64,000 bases of DNA from Theocolax elegans (Eukaryota > Arthropoda > Insecta > Hymenoptera > Cerocephalidae), in contig CM047431.1 of assembly GCA_026168455.1 (NCBI GenBank), positions 40,579,986-40,643,985 of the forward strand, given 5' to 3'. This document shows, in pieces, positions 10,134 to 21,200 of the stretch. The translations under genes and the position numbers were made by a program. A model generated the notes under the pieces. It did no database searches. It was not told the DNA's origin and saw nothing but the letters and a program-made list of their open reading frames with translations. Each line of letters begins with the position of its first letter. The stretch's first letter is position 1.

Positions 10134-11068
10134 GATGTGATGTCACTATTACTCGCACCAATTTTTTTCTTCTTTTTTGTTCCGGTTTCACCTTTGGTGG
10201 TTGATGTTTTCCGTTTAAATAATTGCAACGATATACTCGAATCACTTTCGTCAGCGGCACTGGTCTCAGTACTACTGCTGGCGATCTCGTTCTGAGAACT
10301 GTTTGCCTGTTTTATATTGCCAATATCGTGTCGAGGTGTTTGAAATCGACTACCAGTGACATCTGGTGAAGAATGATAAGGTGGTATCATATCATCAGCA
10401 CCAATATCCAACACACTTTTCCAAACGCGGTTATTGCCAATGTATTCGCGTGGCACAAAGCATTCACGAAGAGCCACTGCAAATTGAACGTGTCCTGGAG
10501 GTGGAGAACCTTTTCTATTTCTCATAGCATCGTTGATCAGATCGATCATATTCGCCCCGTGTATGCGAACACCACCTATCGTCAATACACCATTTGAGTC
10601 CCATCCTACATTACCGCTAACTCGCAATTTACGTAATAACTGTGCTGCCTTCTGTCGGAACTTTCTAGGTACACTCTCGATTATAGACGCATCAACTCGA
10701 TCTTCCTTTTCGTCTCGTCGTGACTCATTGTTGTCCCCCAAGTCTACAACGCTATTATTATCTACTTCATCGTAATGGTTTTTCTGAATATCATCATTAT
10801 CCCTTTTATCTCTGACCTTATCGTAGCTATGGGCATCCTTAAAATAGAGGTAACGTTGCAACACAGAGCTGTAGCGTGCCCACTTTTCTCGCTCAGTTTC
10901 TCCACTAATTGAGTTTAGTATATTGTTCATTTCAGCATCTAGCCTCGTCATTGGGGTACCGGGCGTTTGAACCGTCTTTAATATTGAATTATTAGCATTC
11001 GTGAGTGCACTCTGCAGTTGTTCAACACTTTCGTTCGGTACAAGCACCATTTTGCGTGCGTGCTCCAT
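10085..11068 (-). CDS. Conserved Polinton protein of unknown function (327 aa)
   Basis: The N-terminal ~75 residues are predicted helical (KMVLVPNESVEQLQSAL, then EREKWARYSSVLQRYLYF). A highly charged linker follows, then a compact domain with PRKFRQKAAQLLRKLR, NGVLTIGGVRIHGANMIDLI and a C-terminal Ser/Lys-rich tail. This layout recurs in Polintons of many animals next to the ATPase and phospholipase genes, but no enzymatic motif is visible. The position among structural genes suggests a virion or assembly role. Its ATG follows the stop of the 115-aa gene by two bases (TAA AC ATG), and its 3' end overlaps the phospholipase start. Confidence 0.8.
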   Translation of the reverse strand: MEHARKMVLVPNESVEQLQSALTNANNSILKTVQTPGTPMTRLDAEMNNILNSISGETEREKWARYSSVLQRYLYFKDAHSYDKVRDKRDNDDIQKNHYDEVDNNSVVDLGDNNESRRDEKEDRVDASIIESVPRKFRQKAAQLLRKLRVSGNVGWDSNGVLTIGGVRIHGANMIDLINDAMRNRKGSPPPGHVQFAVALRECFVPREYIGNNRVWKSVLDIGADDMIPPYHSSPDVTGSRFQTPRHDIGNIKQANSSQNEIASSSTETSAADESDSSISLQLFKRKTSTTKGETGTKKKKKIGASNSDITSWRRLSGKFSPIQKPK

Positions 11069-11070
11069 GT

Positions 11071-11418
11071 TTACTTACTAATTATATTGGCCAACAAAGT
11101 ACCGACTATAGGAGCTAATAAAGCTGGTAAAAAACCACCGTGTTGAACTATGATCTTTTTTTTCTTCGTCAGGCTCACTCGAGGTTCGGCTAATTTCCGC
11201 AGAGTTTTTGCGTACTTGCGTAAACGTGACTTGTGAAACCTCTCTAATGGTACGTTACCAATCAGTACGTTCAAGGCACACTCGCAAATATGGCGCACTA
11301 TTCGCGAATCGGCCGTTTGCAGCAGCGCTTTTCGTTGTTTACTATTTAAATGGAAAAGCGCCTTTAAAATAACTGCGTCTTTGCGGGCAAAAAGCCGTCT
11401 CTTGTTAGACCGTTCCAT
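11071..11418 (-). CDS. Small basic protein with C-terminal hydrophobic segment (115 aa)
   Basis: The ATG at 11418 shares its A with the stop codon of the ATPase gene (TGATG), a stop-start overlap used for reinitiation in some compact eukaryotic viruses. The protein is basic and mostly helical, with a conserved-looking centre (RHICECALNVLIGNVPL, then RKYAKTLRKLAEPRVSL), a Lys cluster, and a hydrophobic C terminus (GGFLPALLAPIVGTLL) that could insert in membranes. Similar small proteins accompany many animal Polintons and have been compared with adenovirus core peptides. The function is unproven. Confidence 0.75.
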   Translation of the reverse strand: MERSNKRRLFARKDAVILKALFHLNSKQRKALLQTADSRIVRHICECALNVLIGNVPLERFHKSRLRKYAKTLRKLAEPRVSLTKKKKIIVQHGGFLPALLAPIVGTLLANIISK

Positions 11419-12104
11419 CACAGTGTGACAACTGGTACCAAATTTGATGTATCTCCACCTTTTATCTTTTTATTACGCGACACATAGACGTAGTGGTATT
11501 TATCATCCGGGAAAATACATGTGCGAAATCTACAATTGTCCGGAGTATTTTGCTTTAGATCGAGCAAAAGATATCCGTATGGTCTCGAGGTAGCGTCCCA
11601 GTAAGCCTCCTGCAGAAATCGTGGATCCTCTGGACACAATTGTCGCGAAAGATGTTGTATCTGCGATCGATCGCGCAAATTTCTAAATATAACAATATAC
11701 TGTGCGTTGAGGGATATGTCTCGTTGACCTCTACCTTGATGGAACACGTTTTGTGTGATGAATATCACTGAAAGTGAGTGATGATGCGACGCTTTCGAGA
11801 AAATGTCAACTATGTTTGCACTGGAAGACGATTCACGCATCAAGTCGTCAATTATAATAAGTTTGGGGTTAGGATCACCCGACCAATCGTTAGTTTGAGG
11901 AAGACCCTCGCGGAACTCCACCTTCTTGCCTTGAAAATCCTTGTAGCCTGACTGCCACTCTGCGTAGTAAAAGATTATGCGACCAATCACTGTATCGCAC
12001 ATGCGATCGAGATCTTTGAGAAATTTTTTTACAAAGACTGTTTTACCGCAACCTGTGGGACCACACAGCATGGACGTGAACGGATGTTTCCACCGTGTGT
12101 CCAT
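11418..12104 (-). CDS. Genome-packaging ATPase (FtsK/HerA superfamily)
   Basis: A 228-aa protein with a Walker A motif at residues 15-22 (GPTGCGKT), a Walker B motif at 81-88 (KLIIIDDL), and a sensor-like segment ITQN at 116-119. This is the Polinton packaging ATPase, related to A32-type ATPases of large DNA viruses, which moves genomic DNA into the procapsid. The frame is intact and all motifs are present. An initiator-like TCAGTT (predicted A at 12114) lies only ten bases upstream of the ATG without a TATA box, so a separate start site is possible but weakly supported. Confidence 0.93.
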   Translation of the reverse strand: MDTRWKHPFTSMLCGPTGCGKTVFVKKFLKDLDRMCDTVIGRIIFYYAEWQSGYKDFQGKKVEFREGLPQTNDWSGDPNPKLIIIDDLMRESSSSANIVDIFSKASHHHSLSVIFITQNVFHQGRGQRDISLNAQYIVIFRNLRDRSQIQHLSRQLCPEDPRFLQEAYWDATSRPYGYLLLDLKQNTPDNCRFRTCIFPDDKYHYVYVSRNKKIKGGDTSNLVPVVTL

Positions 12105-12369
12105 AACTGGAACTGACAGCCGTATTATTGCTACATTCTTACCATTCGTCGCGATATTGTAGAGCTAGAGAGACTTCGAGGATTATTGGTAATGAATATA
12201 GTGATACTTACGCTACCTTGGCACTAACCAATCAGGTTAAATGAGTTTAACGCCATCTATGAATTGAAAGGTTAAATTAATTATTAAGAAATAAATATAC
12301 AAAATTTTTATTTTTTTTTAAATTTTTTTTTTCTAATTTATTCATCGTATTTATTGTTTACAAAGTGTT

Positions 12370-12666
12370 TTATGTTGTAAATTCAATGGCATTATTGCCT
12401 TTGTAATTTAAAAACAATTCTAATTTATTAGCTTTCTCCGAAATATTATCTAAAAACTTCGAATCGTTTATCAGTGCCGCAGACACACGTGCAGGTAAAA
12501 ATATCTGAAACTCATCGTCGAGAGTTGCCACAACTTTTGCACCATAACGTGTCTTGACGGTTTTGAACGACGTCACCATGTGTTGATGATTCACTTCTAG
12601 ATCGAAAACTTTTTTGGTGGGTAGAAATCCTCCACTGGCAATTTTGTTAAGAGTTTCGAAGTCCAT
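12370..12666 (-). CDS. Small conserved Polinton-associated protein (98 aa)
   Basis: A short beta-rich protein: an N-terminal GGFLPTKKVFDLEVNHQHMV segment, then TRYGAKVVATLDDEFQIFLPARVS. Length and strand pattern suggest a small nucleic-acid-binding (OB-like) fold, but this is inference. It has its own promoter (12808-12842) and a leader intron of about 82 bp from GTATGT at 12748 to TTTTCAG immediately before the ATG, so the splice acceptor touches the start codon. It stands alone between the polymerase 3' end and the ATPase, with A/T-rich sequence downstream able to supply poly(A) signals. Confidence 0.72.
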   Translation of the reverse strand: MDFETLNKIASGGFLPTKKVFDLEVNHQHMVTSFKTVKTRYGAKVVATLDDEFQIFLPARVSAALINDSKFLDNISEKANKLELFLNYKGNNAIEFTT

Positions 12667-12986
12667 CTGAAAATATTACAACAAATTTATACTTTTAAAA
12701 TTTATATTTAACAATGACAACTATGAACACATTTAGAGGTATACATACTTCTTTGTATAAGCAGCGACACAAATCGTGAAATTCCACAACTCGTTAAAGA
12801 GATCTACTGTAGTTCATCGGTTGAGACTGTTCCTCTTATATACTCGGACGGCCAAGTAATTTTGCCATCTCTGACGTAACCTCCTTGAAAGTGGAAGGGG
12901 ATCTAGCTTATCCAATCGTTTAAGTAGGCGTGCAAAAAGCGACTAATCATCATATGATGTTTTGAGTTTCGTATTTCATTGTTTTT
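12667..12986 (-). promoter_or_regulatory. Promoter and leader intron of the 98-aa gene
   Basis: On the minus strand TATATAAG (12842-12835) lies 32 bases upstream of a weak initiator CAGT (predicted A at 12808). The untranslated first exon runs to 12749. The intron is 12748-12667, with donor AAGAA|GTATGT and acceptor TTTTCAG|ATG. No ATG occurs in the untranslated exon. The remainder up to 12986 separates this promoter from the end of the polymerase frame. Confidence 0.6.
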
Positions 12987-15900
12987 CTAATTAATTTTAT
13001 AACCGTACGGGTAACTTTTGTCGAGCGCTACAAATCTCCGCTTACTATAAACAGTCTTGCATGTTTTTGTTTCTTGTTGTGTGATGACGTCGTGAAATAG
13101 AGTTCTTCGTATAGCTGAATTAGTCACAGCTATTTTCGTCTCTGGTGAAGATATCATTTCACGAATCGTCGAAAAATTAATTAGCTGACTGTTTGCATAG
13201 TTTAGACGGAAACCTTTTACCTTACATACACACTCCTCTTCACCGTTTGGTTTTTTATACTTGTAAGCGTAAAATTTAGGTCCACCTGATAAAAATGTCG
13301 TAATGTAAGTTCCAGGACCTTTTTCAGCCAGCTCGTCGGTCAGACTACCCAGTGACGTGCCAATCGGTAACTCTGTGTCACCGCATTTGCTGACGTAAAA
13401 TACTGAATCAGTATCGTAATATAAAACCCGTGGTCCTAGAGCATGTAAATAGTTAAACAGCTTAAGACGTGCTGTTGTGATGTTGTAAAAGCTGCAAGAA
13501 CAATGTTTCCTATGGTCGGTGATACCGACGCCATCTTGGCCTCCTCTCGATATACCCAATTGACATACAAAGTATCGTCGTTGACTGGTAATATTCCATT
13601 GACTTCTATCTCGCTGCTGTTGAGTAAATTTATAAGAGATTCTGCGTCTTTTATTACACACGTTTTTGACAGATTCTCACGTTGGCCAAATTTACCCCAC
13701 AGAGAATTCAGACAAAGTTTTGCTACAGATCGTAACCCGGCATTAAAATTTATTTGATCTTTTCTCAGACGTATCCCTTCATCACGTTCCAATTCACTAA
13801 TGTATCGATCTTTGTCGTCTTCGGTGATACAACTTGGTGGATAACCCGACGCTGCTGTCTTTTGACCGAAAAACTCATTAATATATTGGGCAAAAACGCC
13901 ACCTTTTTCTTCCGCCTGATTATACTCTGTCATCTCATATTGCCAAATTTCATGAACCGTTTGAATGATGTATCCTAGTGCGACTGCTATTTTAACCTCT
14001 TCAGACACCCACGTTCCCCGCAAAATACGTTCCTCGGGATCTTCGTGAGAGCAGTCACTTTGTAATAATTCTTCACAACATGTCCGACACAATGGAAAAA
14101 TCAGCTTCCCATGCATTTTTACAGGTAGTAACGGGTGATATAAATTTCTTGGTGGTAAAATATCACACGCAATTAAACCATTAACTTGAGAAATATCGTG
14201 AAGTGGTCCCATCAACTGCGCACACTCTTCTTGACCAACGTAAATTTTTGGGTGACCCACAGGGAACCTACCTCGCTTACAAATGTATGGGTATAGCGAG
14301 CATACGTCAACATACGTGATCTTCTCATCAATCTGGCAATCGTAAATTTTGACCGTGTTACCGGTTCGCCCACCAAAAAATGCATCTCGTGGATCTAGCG
14401 GTTTTCGCTTCATGTATATCACATTCTGACGAACAAAACATTTAAGTTCTTCATTTTCTTGAATTTCTTTTTTAAATTGACACTCCCATTTTTCGATAAC
14501 ACGATAATTGGCGTTTTTCAGTTTTTCACTGATTGCCACAGTTCTCTCGTATCGAGCATCCATGGACTCGCCATTTGACAACACTGCGTCTCTATTTATT
14601 CGGTAACACAGAGGACAACCGTGCCAAAAACAGCCGTGAAATTGAAGTACAATACCACGATGGCTCTCCTCGATGTCGCGTGGTGCACAGAAACCATCAA
14701 CTAAGATATTTTCTGGTAGCCTTGTTTCTTGACCTCGTCCTGCATGTGCAACATCCCGCTGAAGAACACATTGTTCCATCCATGAAAGCCAGCTAATAGC
14801 AATTTCGGACTGATTGTCCTTCAGTCTATAACCATCCGACGGCACAATTCCAATTAAATTTTTCCTCAAAAACATTTTTCTAAACACCCGCATGCACGAG
14901 GAAGCTATAGTCGTACATTCAGAAAATGGATCTACATTGAATTTCATGAACATTTTGCGAAAAGCTAAACACGCTAATCTCAAAATCGTAACATCTTGTT
15001 TGCAATACTTTAGGAATTCTTGTTGAAAATTAAATATATACCCACTTTGAATTTGTTCTGTGTACCATTTAAAAAATTTCTCTCGCTCTTCGGTACTCAT
15101 GGTGTCGGGTGAATAAGCTGCAATAGGTGGTAGAGGACCTTCGTACGATTGATTTTCCACCCTGTTAAACAAGTGTGGAAAAACACCTTTCTCTAATTCG
15201 GGCAGTCCGTAAGCTTTGGGTAATTTACTTAGTGACATATGGAAGTAATTTAAACTATCCATAAACTTTGTTTGTAGCACTTCCATTAAAATAATTTTTG
15301 ACCCATTCATCACTACAGACGGTACAACACGACCTTCGTTAAATTTTTCCACAATGTATTTGAAAATAAATTGGACGTCGAATCCTTGCGAATTATGCGC
15401 TATGCATATAACCTGTTGAAACTGTTGTCTTGGAGTTAATGCAAAATCGACTATCTGTTTTATGGGTTCACGATTAAAAACGTATTCGCGAACACCACAC
15501 TTCTCACATCTGACCGAAATATCTGTATCCTCTGAGCAGTATGTGCACACTTGTTGTACAACACACAAATTTGGCACATGAATTTTTTTGTCCTCGTCAC
15601 CCAACACCGGTACTGATTGTTCAGTTTCAAAGTCGTAGAATAAAAACAAATTTGGCTTAACACGCTGATTTTGTTTAATTGGTTGGACATAGCACAAATG
15701 TCTAATGGGCATTCGTGTTTTGCAAATTTTACAAAATGAAACACCACATTCATGTGGCTCTTTTCTGTTAACTTTCAATAATTTAAAACAAATTTGGCAG
15801 AGTTTTACGTTACTGCATACACTGCTAGTCTTCTTGTAGGATCCGACTTTCCGATGATTTTCAAAACACGTGTTGCCAAAAAATAATCTGAAGCAATTGT

Positions 15901-17720
15901 TGCACTTTGTAAGAACTTCCGATGTGTCGCAAACTGGTGATGACATACACTTGTAACACTTGTTGGAACATCTGTGTTCCTCGGCACGCCAATAACTTTT
16001 GTTGCAGGGTATACAGTAACCACCGCTACCACTTGCTCCAACAAAATTAAGAATTGGTTGAAAATGATTAGCTTGCTCGTAATACATGATTCGTAGTGTG
16101 TGTGTCACCTCACCGTGAATGTCCACGACAAATCTTGTGCCATCGTAAATTGGGGTATTTCCACGTGCGAATGATGAAAAATTATAGACCACAATAGCCG
16201 TAGATCGGGTGGTAAAAAAATCTTGAAATTTTTGGACTTCCACAAGACCACATCCTCCAATTGGTACTTGAACGTTAGCCAAATCCAAAAGTTCTCTGGC
16301 AGCATTTTTTTGAGTTGCTCCTGCACTCAAACGAATTAGACCCCAATATCTGTGAAGTTCTCCTGTGCGTATTTGTCCTCTGACGGCGTACGCGTAAGCG
16401 GTAACTAAACTTCGTGGTAGGCACAAATTGTCATGGTTAGAGATGGTCAATATAGACTTTTTGTTGACTGATTCCTCAGTTAATTGTGTTCGGCCACGAC
16501 CCAAAACACCTCTAACGATAGCACAATTAACCGATAATCGTTCATTCACATTAAAATTATGAGCACTTTGCACTGCACTATATATTAGCTCCCACAGATC
16601 AGCGGCAAGGAAATTTTGTATTGGTCGGAATGACAGCCAAAGAGGACCATGATTAAACTGATCCGAATGGATGGTTACACCAATGAAGTCTGTTGAAACA
16701 CCCCTTCCGCAAAGATAACTATGTAAATCTTGAATGCAACCTTCTAACCAGGCGTAAACATCTGCATTTGTAGGTGGTTGTGGGATCATTCCTCTGATCT
16801 CTCTGCCTTCTAAACCAAAACGTTGATAGTGGCGCTTTATCTCTGTTTCAACAACAAAGCGGGGTTGTTGTCGTCCTTCACCGCACTGTAAAGAACCACC
16901 TGTAAGATTAATTAGATTTCTTTTTTTTTAAATAGAAATAAAACTACCAATTTAAAAAGATCTTCTGTCTTATCATACCTTCTTTTTCTTCATCGTCTGT
17001 AGTACTGGAGCTTCTGTCGGGCGATGAATCATTGCTACTGCTACTACTGCTACTACTGCTACTACTGCTATCCCGGTATCGTCTGCGTTTGCGGTTATTC
17101 GTATTCTCGATAGACGAAGTTGACCAGGTTCTTACATCTTCACCAGCTAAAACATTGAAACAATTAAAAACTTAATATAAAAACTGTATATATATAGTAG
17201 TAGTAATAAACACTTACAAGTATTTTGATCTCCTCGAGATGTTGATGGTGTAGGATGCGATTGTTGCAGTTGTTCTACATCGCAAGTCAGTAGAAGTCTA
17301 TCGCCCTCACTATCATTCATCATTTGATTCATCACTGTGAGGAGGTAACATTAGTATTAGTAAAAATTAAACTTGATCAAAAGTTAATAGTAATAAAAAT
17401 ATAATCTTACAATGTCGACGAATCATTAATTGCGTCAGTTGATGATCCTGATCATTGCGTTGTCTAATTGCTTGTACAGCAATTGACAAAACATCCGGAT
17501 TGTGAAATAAACCAACGGTAAACATGTAGTATACTGTGGTTATCCCACAATGTAATAAAAGAAAGCGTAATTTTTTACACAAAACTTCTGTAGAAAGATC
17601 AAGTAGTCCCGATGCCCAAACTGAACCGCACATTGTGCGAATATGTGGTTCCCGAACTTTGGCAATTCTCCGCGCACATCGCAAAACTTTGGCTAAGTGG
17701 GCTACACTTGCTCTGATCAT
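12987..17720 (-). pseudogene. polB: Protein-primed DNA polymerase B, multi-exon, one frameshift
   Basis: The large frame (ATG at 16789) carries a 3'-5' exonuclease domain (FYDFETE near residue 386; AHNSQGFDVQF; YCKQDVTIL), motif A (DVCSLYP near 828) and motif B (LCLNSLWGKFG near 1020). Motif C (YYDTDSVFY) and the C-terminal YPYGYKIN lie in another frame after a single shift near 13457-13470. Upstream, exons 17720-17411, 17334-17218 and 17146-16979 join 16899 through three phase-1 introns (76, 71 and 79 bp) with GTAAG/GTATG donors and CACAG, TTTTAG and TTACAG acceptors, adding 235 in-frame residues: a helical hydrophobic domain, a linker, and a basic NRKRRRYR plus poly-Ser segment. The polymerase replicates the element from a terminal protein primer. 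The shift would remove motif C, so this copy is probably defective unless it is an assembly error. Confidence 0.9.
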
Positions 17721-17749
17721 CCTGATATTTAGCGTAATATTCGAAATCA

Positions 17750-17784
17750 AACTGAAGACATGGTTGAGTGCAGCTGGTTTTATA
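17750..17784 (-). promoter_or_regulatory. Core promoter of the polymerase gene (TATA + initiator)
   Basis: On the minus strand TATAAAA (17784-17778) is followed by the arthropod initiator TCAGTT, with predicted +1 A at 17753, exactly 31 bases from the first T. The first ATG downstream of +1 is at 17720 and opens the first coding exon, which supports both the promoter and the spliced gene model. Confidence 0.78.
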
Positions 17785-18244
17785 CCGTCTGTAATGTGGG
17801 GGGGGGGGCAGCGTCAACGATCTCACGTTTTTTTTTGATGGATAAAACAAATGTGTATTCCGGTGTTACTTACATATTGTCTCACTCTAACGAATCTGAC
17901 GGTGAAAGAGTTCCTCGAAATTATAAAAGTATCAAATATAATTTCACACGTGATGCTGACCAAATGTATAATAACAATATCAAGTAGAACACGCAGTGCT
18001 GACTAAATACTAACAATTTGGATTAAATTGCTCGCCATCTCTTCATTACGTGTCATAAAGAATAACTGTTCTCATATTACTCTATGTGTTATCAAAAGCA
18101 CAATTGCATAAAAATTTCATCGTACAGTTTTATGAATGCTGAAAATGCATAATATGTAAACCGTAGTAAAAATATACAAACTACAAGGATTGACGAGAAA
18201 ACCCTCCGTCTTGTCTTCAACGCGTTACTCATCATACACATTTC
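17785..18244. other. Non-coding region between polymerase promoter and tandem array
   Basis: It starts with a G run (17797-17807), then A/T-rich sequence without a convincing open frame or known motif. It would be the upstream regulatory region of the polymerase gene. Confidence 0.4.
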
Positions 18245-21200
18245 TAAAGTAAGCAAACTTTAATTTTTGAAATGTCAGAATTCTGTCAACGGAAATCGAT
18301 TCAGTACACAAAAATATGTGCACGTTTCAAAAATCACCATATTCGGTCAATTTCTTGTTTTTTTTTTTTTTTTTTTATTTAAATATCCTTAATTTTGTAA
18401 ATTTTGACATTTGCTTACTGCAAATCGGAAGAACGCTTGAAACTGTGTGTACAGTTTAAATTTCAGCGCTCTAGTACAATTTTGAAATTTTCACGAAAAT
18501 TGGAAACCGTAATTAGCTATCGGTATTAAAAAATCGAATAAAAATAATTAAATGTCAATGAGATCATCCACGAAGAGCGAAAGAAAGGAAGAAAGAGAGA
18601 GAGAGCGCAAAGATAGGTGCGAGCTCTCCTCCGTCTTATCTGCAGCGGATGACTCATCGTTCAGCTGCAAAATTTTAATTTCCTCAATTTTTGAAATTTT
18701 CGAATTCTGTCAACGGAAATCGGTTCAGTACACAAAAATATGTGTACGTTTCAAAAATCACCAAATTCGGTCAATTTCTTGTTTTTTTATATAAATTTCC
18801 TGAATTTTGTAAATTTTGACATGTGCTTGCTACAAATCGGAAGAACGCTTGAAACTGTGTGTACAGTTTGAATTTCAGCGCTCTAGTACAATTTTGAAAT
18901 TTTCACGAAAATTGGAAACCGTAATTAGCTATCGGTATTAAAAAATCGAATAAAAATAATTAAATGTCAATGAGATCATCCACGAAGAGCGAAAGAAAGG
19001 AAGAAAGAGAGAGAGAGCGCGCAAAGATAGGTGCGAGCTCTCCTCCGTCTTATCTGCAGCGGATGACTCATCGTTCAGCTGCAAACTTTTAATTTCCTCA
19101 ATTTTTGAAATTTTCGAATTCTGTCAACGGAAATCGGTTCAGTACACAAAAATATGTGTACGTTTCAAAAATCACCAAATTCGGTCAATTTCTTGTTTTT
19201 TTATATAAATTTCCTGAATTTTGTAAATTTTGACATGTGCTTGCTACAAATCGCAAGAACGCTTGAAACTGTGTGTACAGTTTGAATTTCAGCGCTCTAG
19301 TACAATTTTGAAATTTTTACGAAAATTGGAAACCGTAATTAGGTATCGGTATTAAAAAATCGAATAAAAATAATTAAATGTCAATGAGATCATCCACGAA
19401 GAGCGAAAGAAAGGAAGAAAGAGAGAGAGAGCGCGCAAAGATATGTGCGAGCTCTCCTCCGTCTTATCTGCAGCGGATGACTCATCGTTCAGCTGCAAAA
19501 TTTTAATTTCCTCAATTTTTGAAATTTTCGAATTCTGTCAACGGAAATCGGTTCAGTACACAAAAATATGTGTACGTTTCAAAAATCACCAAATTCGGTC
19601 AATTTCTTGTTTTTTTATATAAATTTCCTGAATTTTGTAAATTTTGACATGTGCTTGCTACAAATCGGAAGAACGCTTGAAACTGTGTGTACAGTTTGAA
19701 TTTCAGCGCTCTAGTACAATTTTGAAATTTTCACGAAAATTGGAAACCGTAATTAGCTATCGGTATTAAAAAATCGAATAAAAATAATTAAATGTCAATG
19801 AGATCATCCACGAAGAGCGAAAGAAAGGAAGAAAGAGAGAGAGAGCGCGCAAAGATAGGTGCGAGCTCTCCTCCGTCTTATCTGCAGCGGATGACTCATC
19901 GTTCAGCTGCAAAATTTTAATTTCCTCAATTTTTGAAATTTTCGAATTCTGTCAACGGAAATCGGTTCAGTACACAAAAATATGTGTACGTTTCAAAAAT
20001 CACCAAATTCGGTCAATTTCTTGTTTTTTTATATAAATTTCCTGAATTTTGTAAATTTTGACATGTGCTTGCTACAAATCGCAAGAACGCTTGAAACTGT
20101 GTGTACAGTTTGAATTTCAGCGCTCTAGTACAATTTTGAAATTTTTACGAAAATTGGAAACCGTAATTAGGTATCGGTATTAAAAAATCGAATAAAAATA
20201 ATTAAATGTCAATGAGATCATCCACGAAGAGCGAAAGAAAGGAAGAAAGAGAGAGAGAGCGCGCAAAGATAGGTGCGAGCTCTCCTCCGTCTTATCTGCA
20301 GCGGATGACTCATCGTTCAGCTGCAAAATTTTAATTTCCTCAATTTTTGAAATTTTCGAATTCTGTCAACGGAAATCGGTTCAGTACACAAAAATATGTG
20401 TACGTTTCAAAAATCACCAAATTCGGTCAATTTCTTGTTTTTTTATATAAATTTCCTGAATTTTGTAAATTTTGACATGTGCTTGCTACAAATCGGCAAG
20501 AACGCTTGAAACTGTGTGTACAGTTTGAATTTCAGCGCTCTAGTACAATTTTGAAATTTTCACGAAAATTGGAAACCGTAATTAGGTATCGGTATTAAAA
20601 AATCGAATAAAAATAATTAAATGTCAATGAGATCATCCACGAAGAGCGAAAGAAAGGAAGAAAGAGAGAGAGAGCGCGCAAAGATAGGTGCGAGCTCTCC
20701 TCCGTCTTATCTGCAGCGGATGACTCATCGTTCAGCTGCAAAATTTTAATTTCCTCAATTTTTGAAATTTTCGAATTCTGTCAACGGAAATCGGTTCAGT
20801 ACACAAAAATATGTGTACGTTTCAAAAATCACCAAATTCGGTCAATTTCTTGTTTTTTTATATAAATTTCCTGAATTTTGTAAATTTTGACATGTGCTTG
20901 CTACAAATCGCAAGAACGCTTGAAACTGTGTGTACAGTTTGAATTTCAGCGCTCTAGTACAATTTTGAAATTTTTACGAAAATTGGAAACCGTAATTAGG
21001 TATCGGTATTAAAAAATCGAATAAAAATAATTAAATGTCAATGAGATCATCCACGAAGAGCGAAAGAAAGGAAGAAAGAGAGAGAGAGCGCGCAAAGATA
21101 GGTGCGAGCTCTCCTCCGTCTTATCTGCAGCGGATGACTCATCGTTCAGCTGCAAAATTTTAATTTCCTCAATTTTTGAAATTTTCGAATTCTGTCAACG

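Noticed and set aside
12066..12140. 36-base intron before the ATPase ATG (ATG|GTAAGA ... TTCCAG)
   Set aside because: Too short for a spliceosomal intron; the ATG at 12104 needs no splicing.
11977..12162. Short plus-strand frame opposite the ATPase start
   Set aside because: Shadow of the Walker A coding region.
17536..17838. 100-aa plus-strand frame opposite the polymerase first exon
   Set aside because: The opposite strand has matching promoter, splice sites and frame; this is its shadow.
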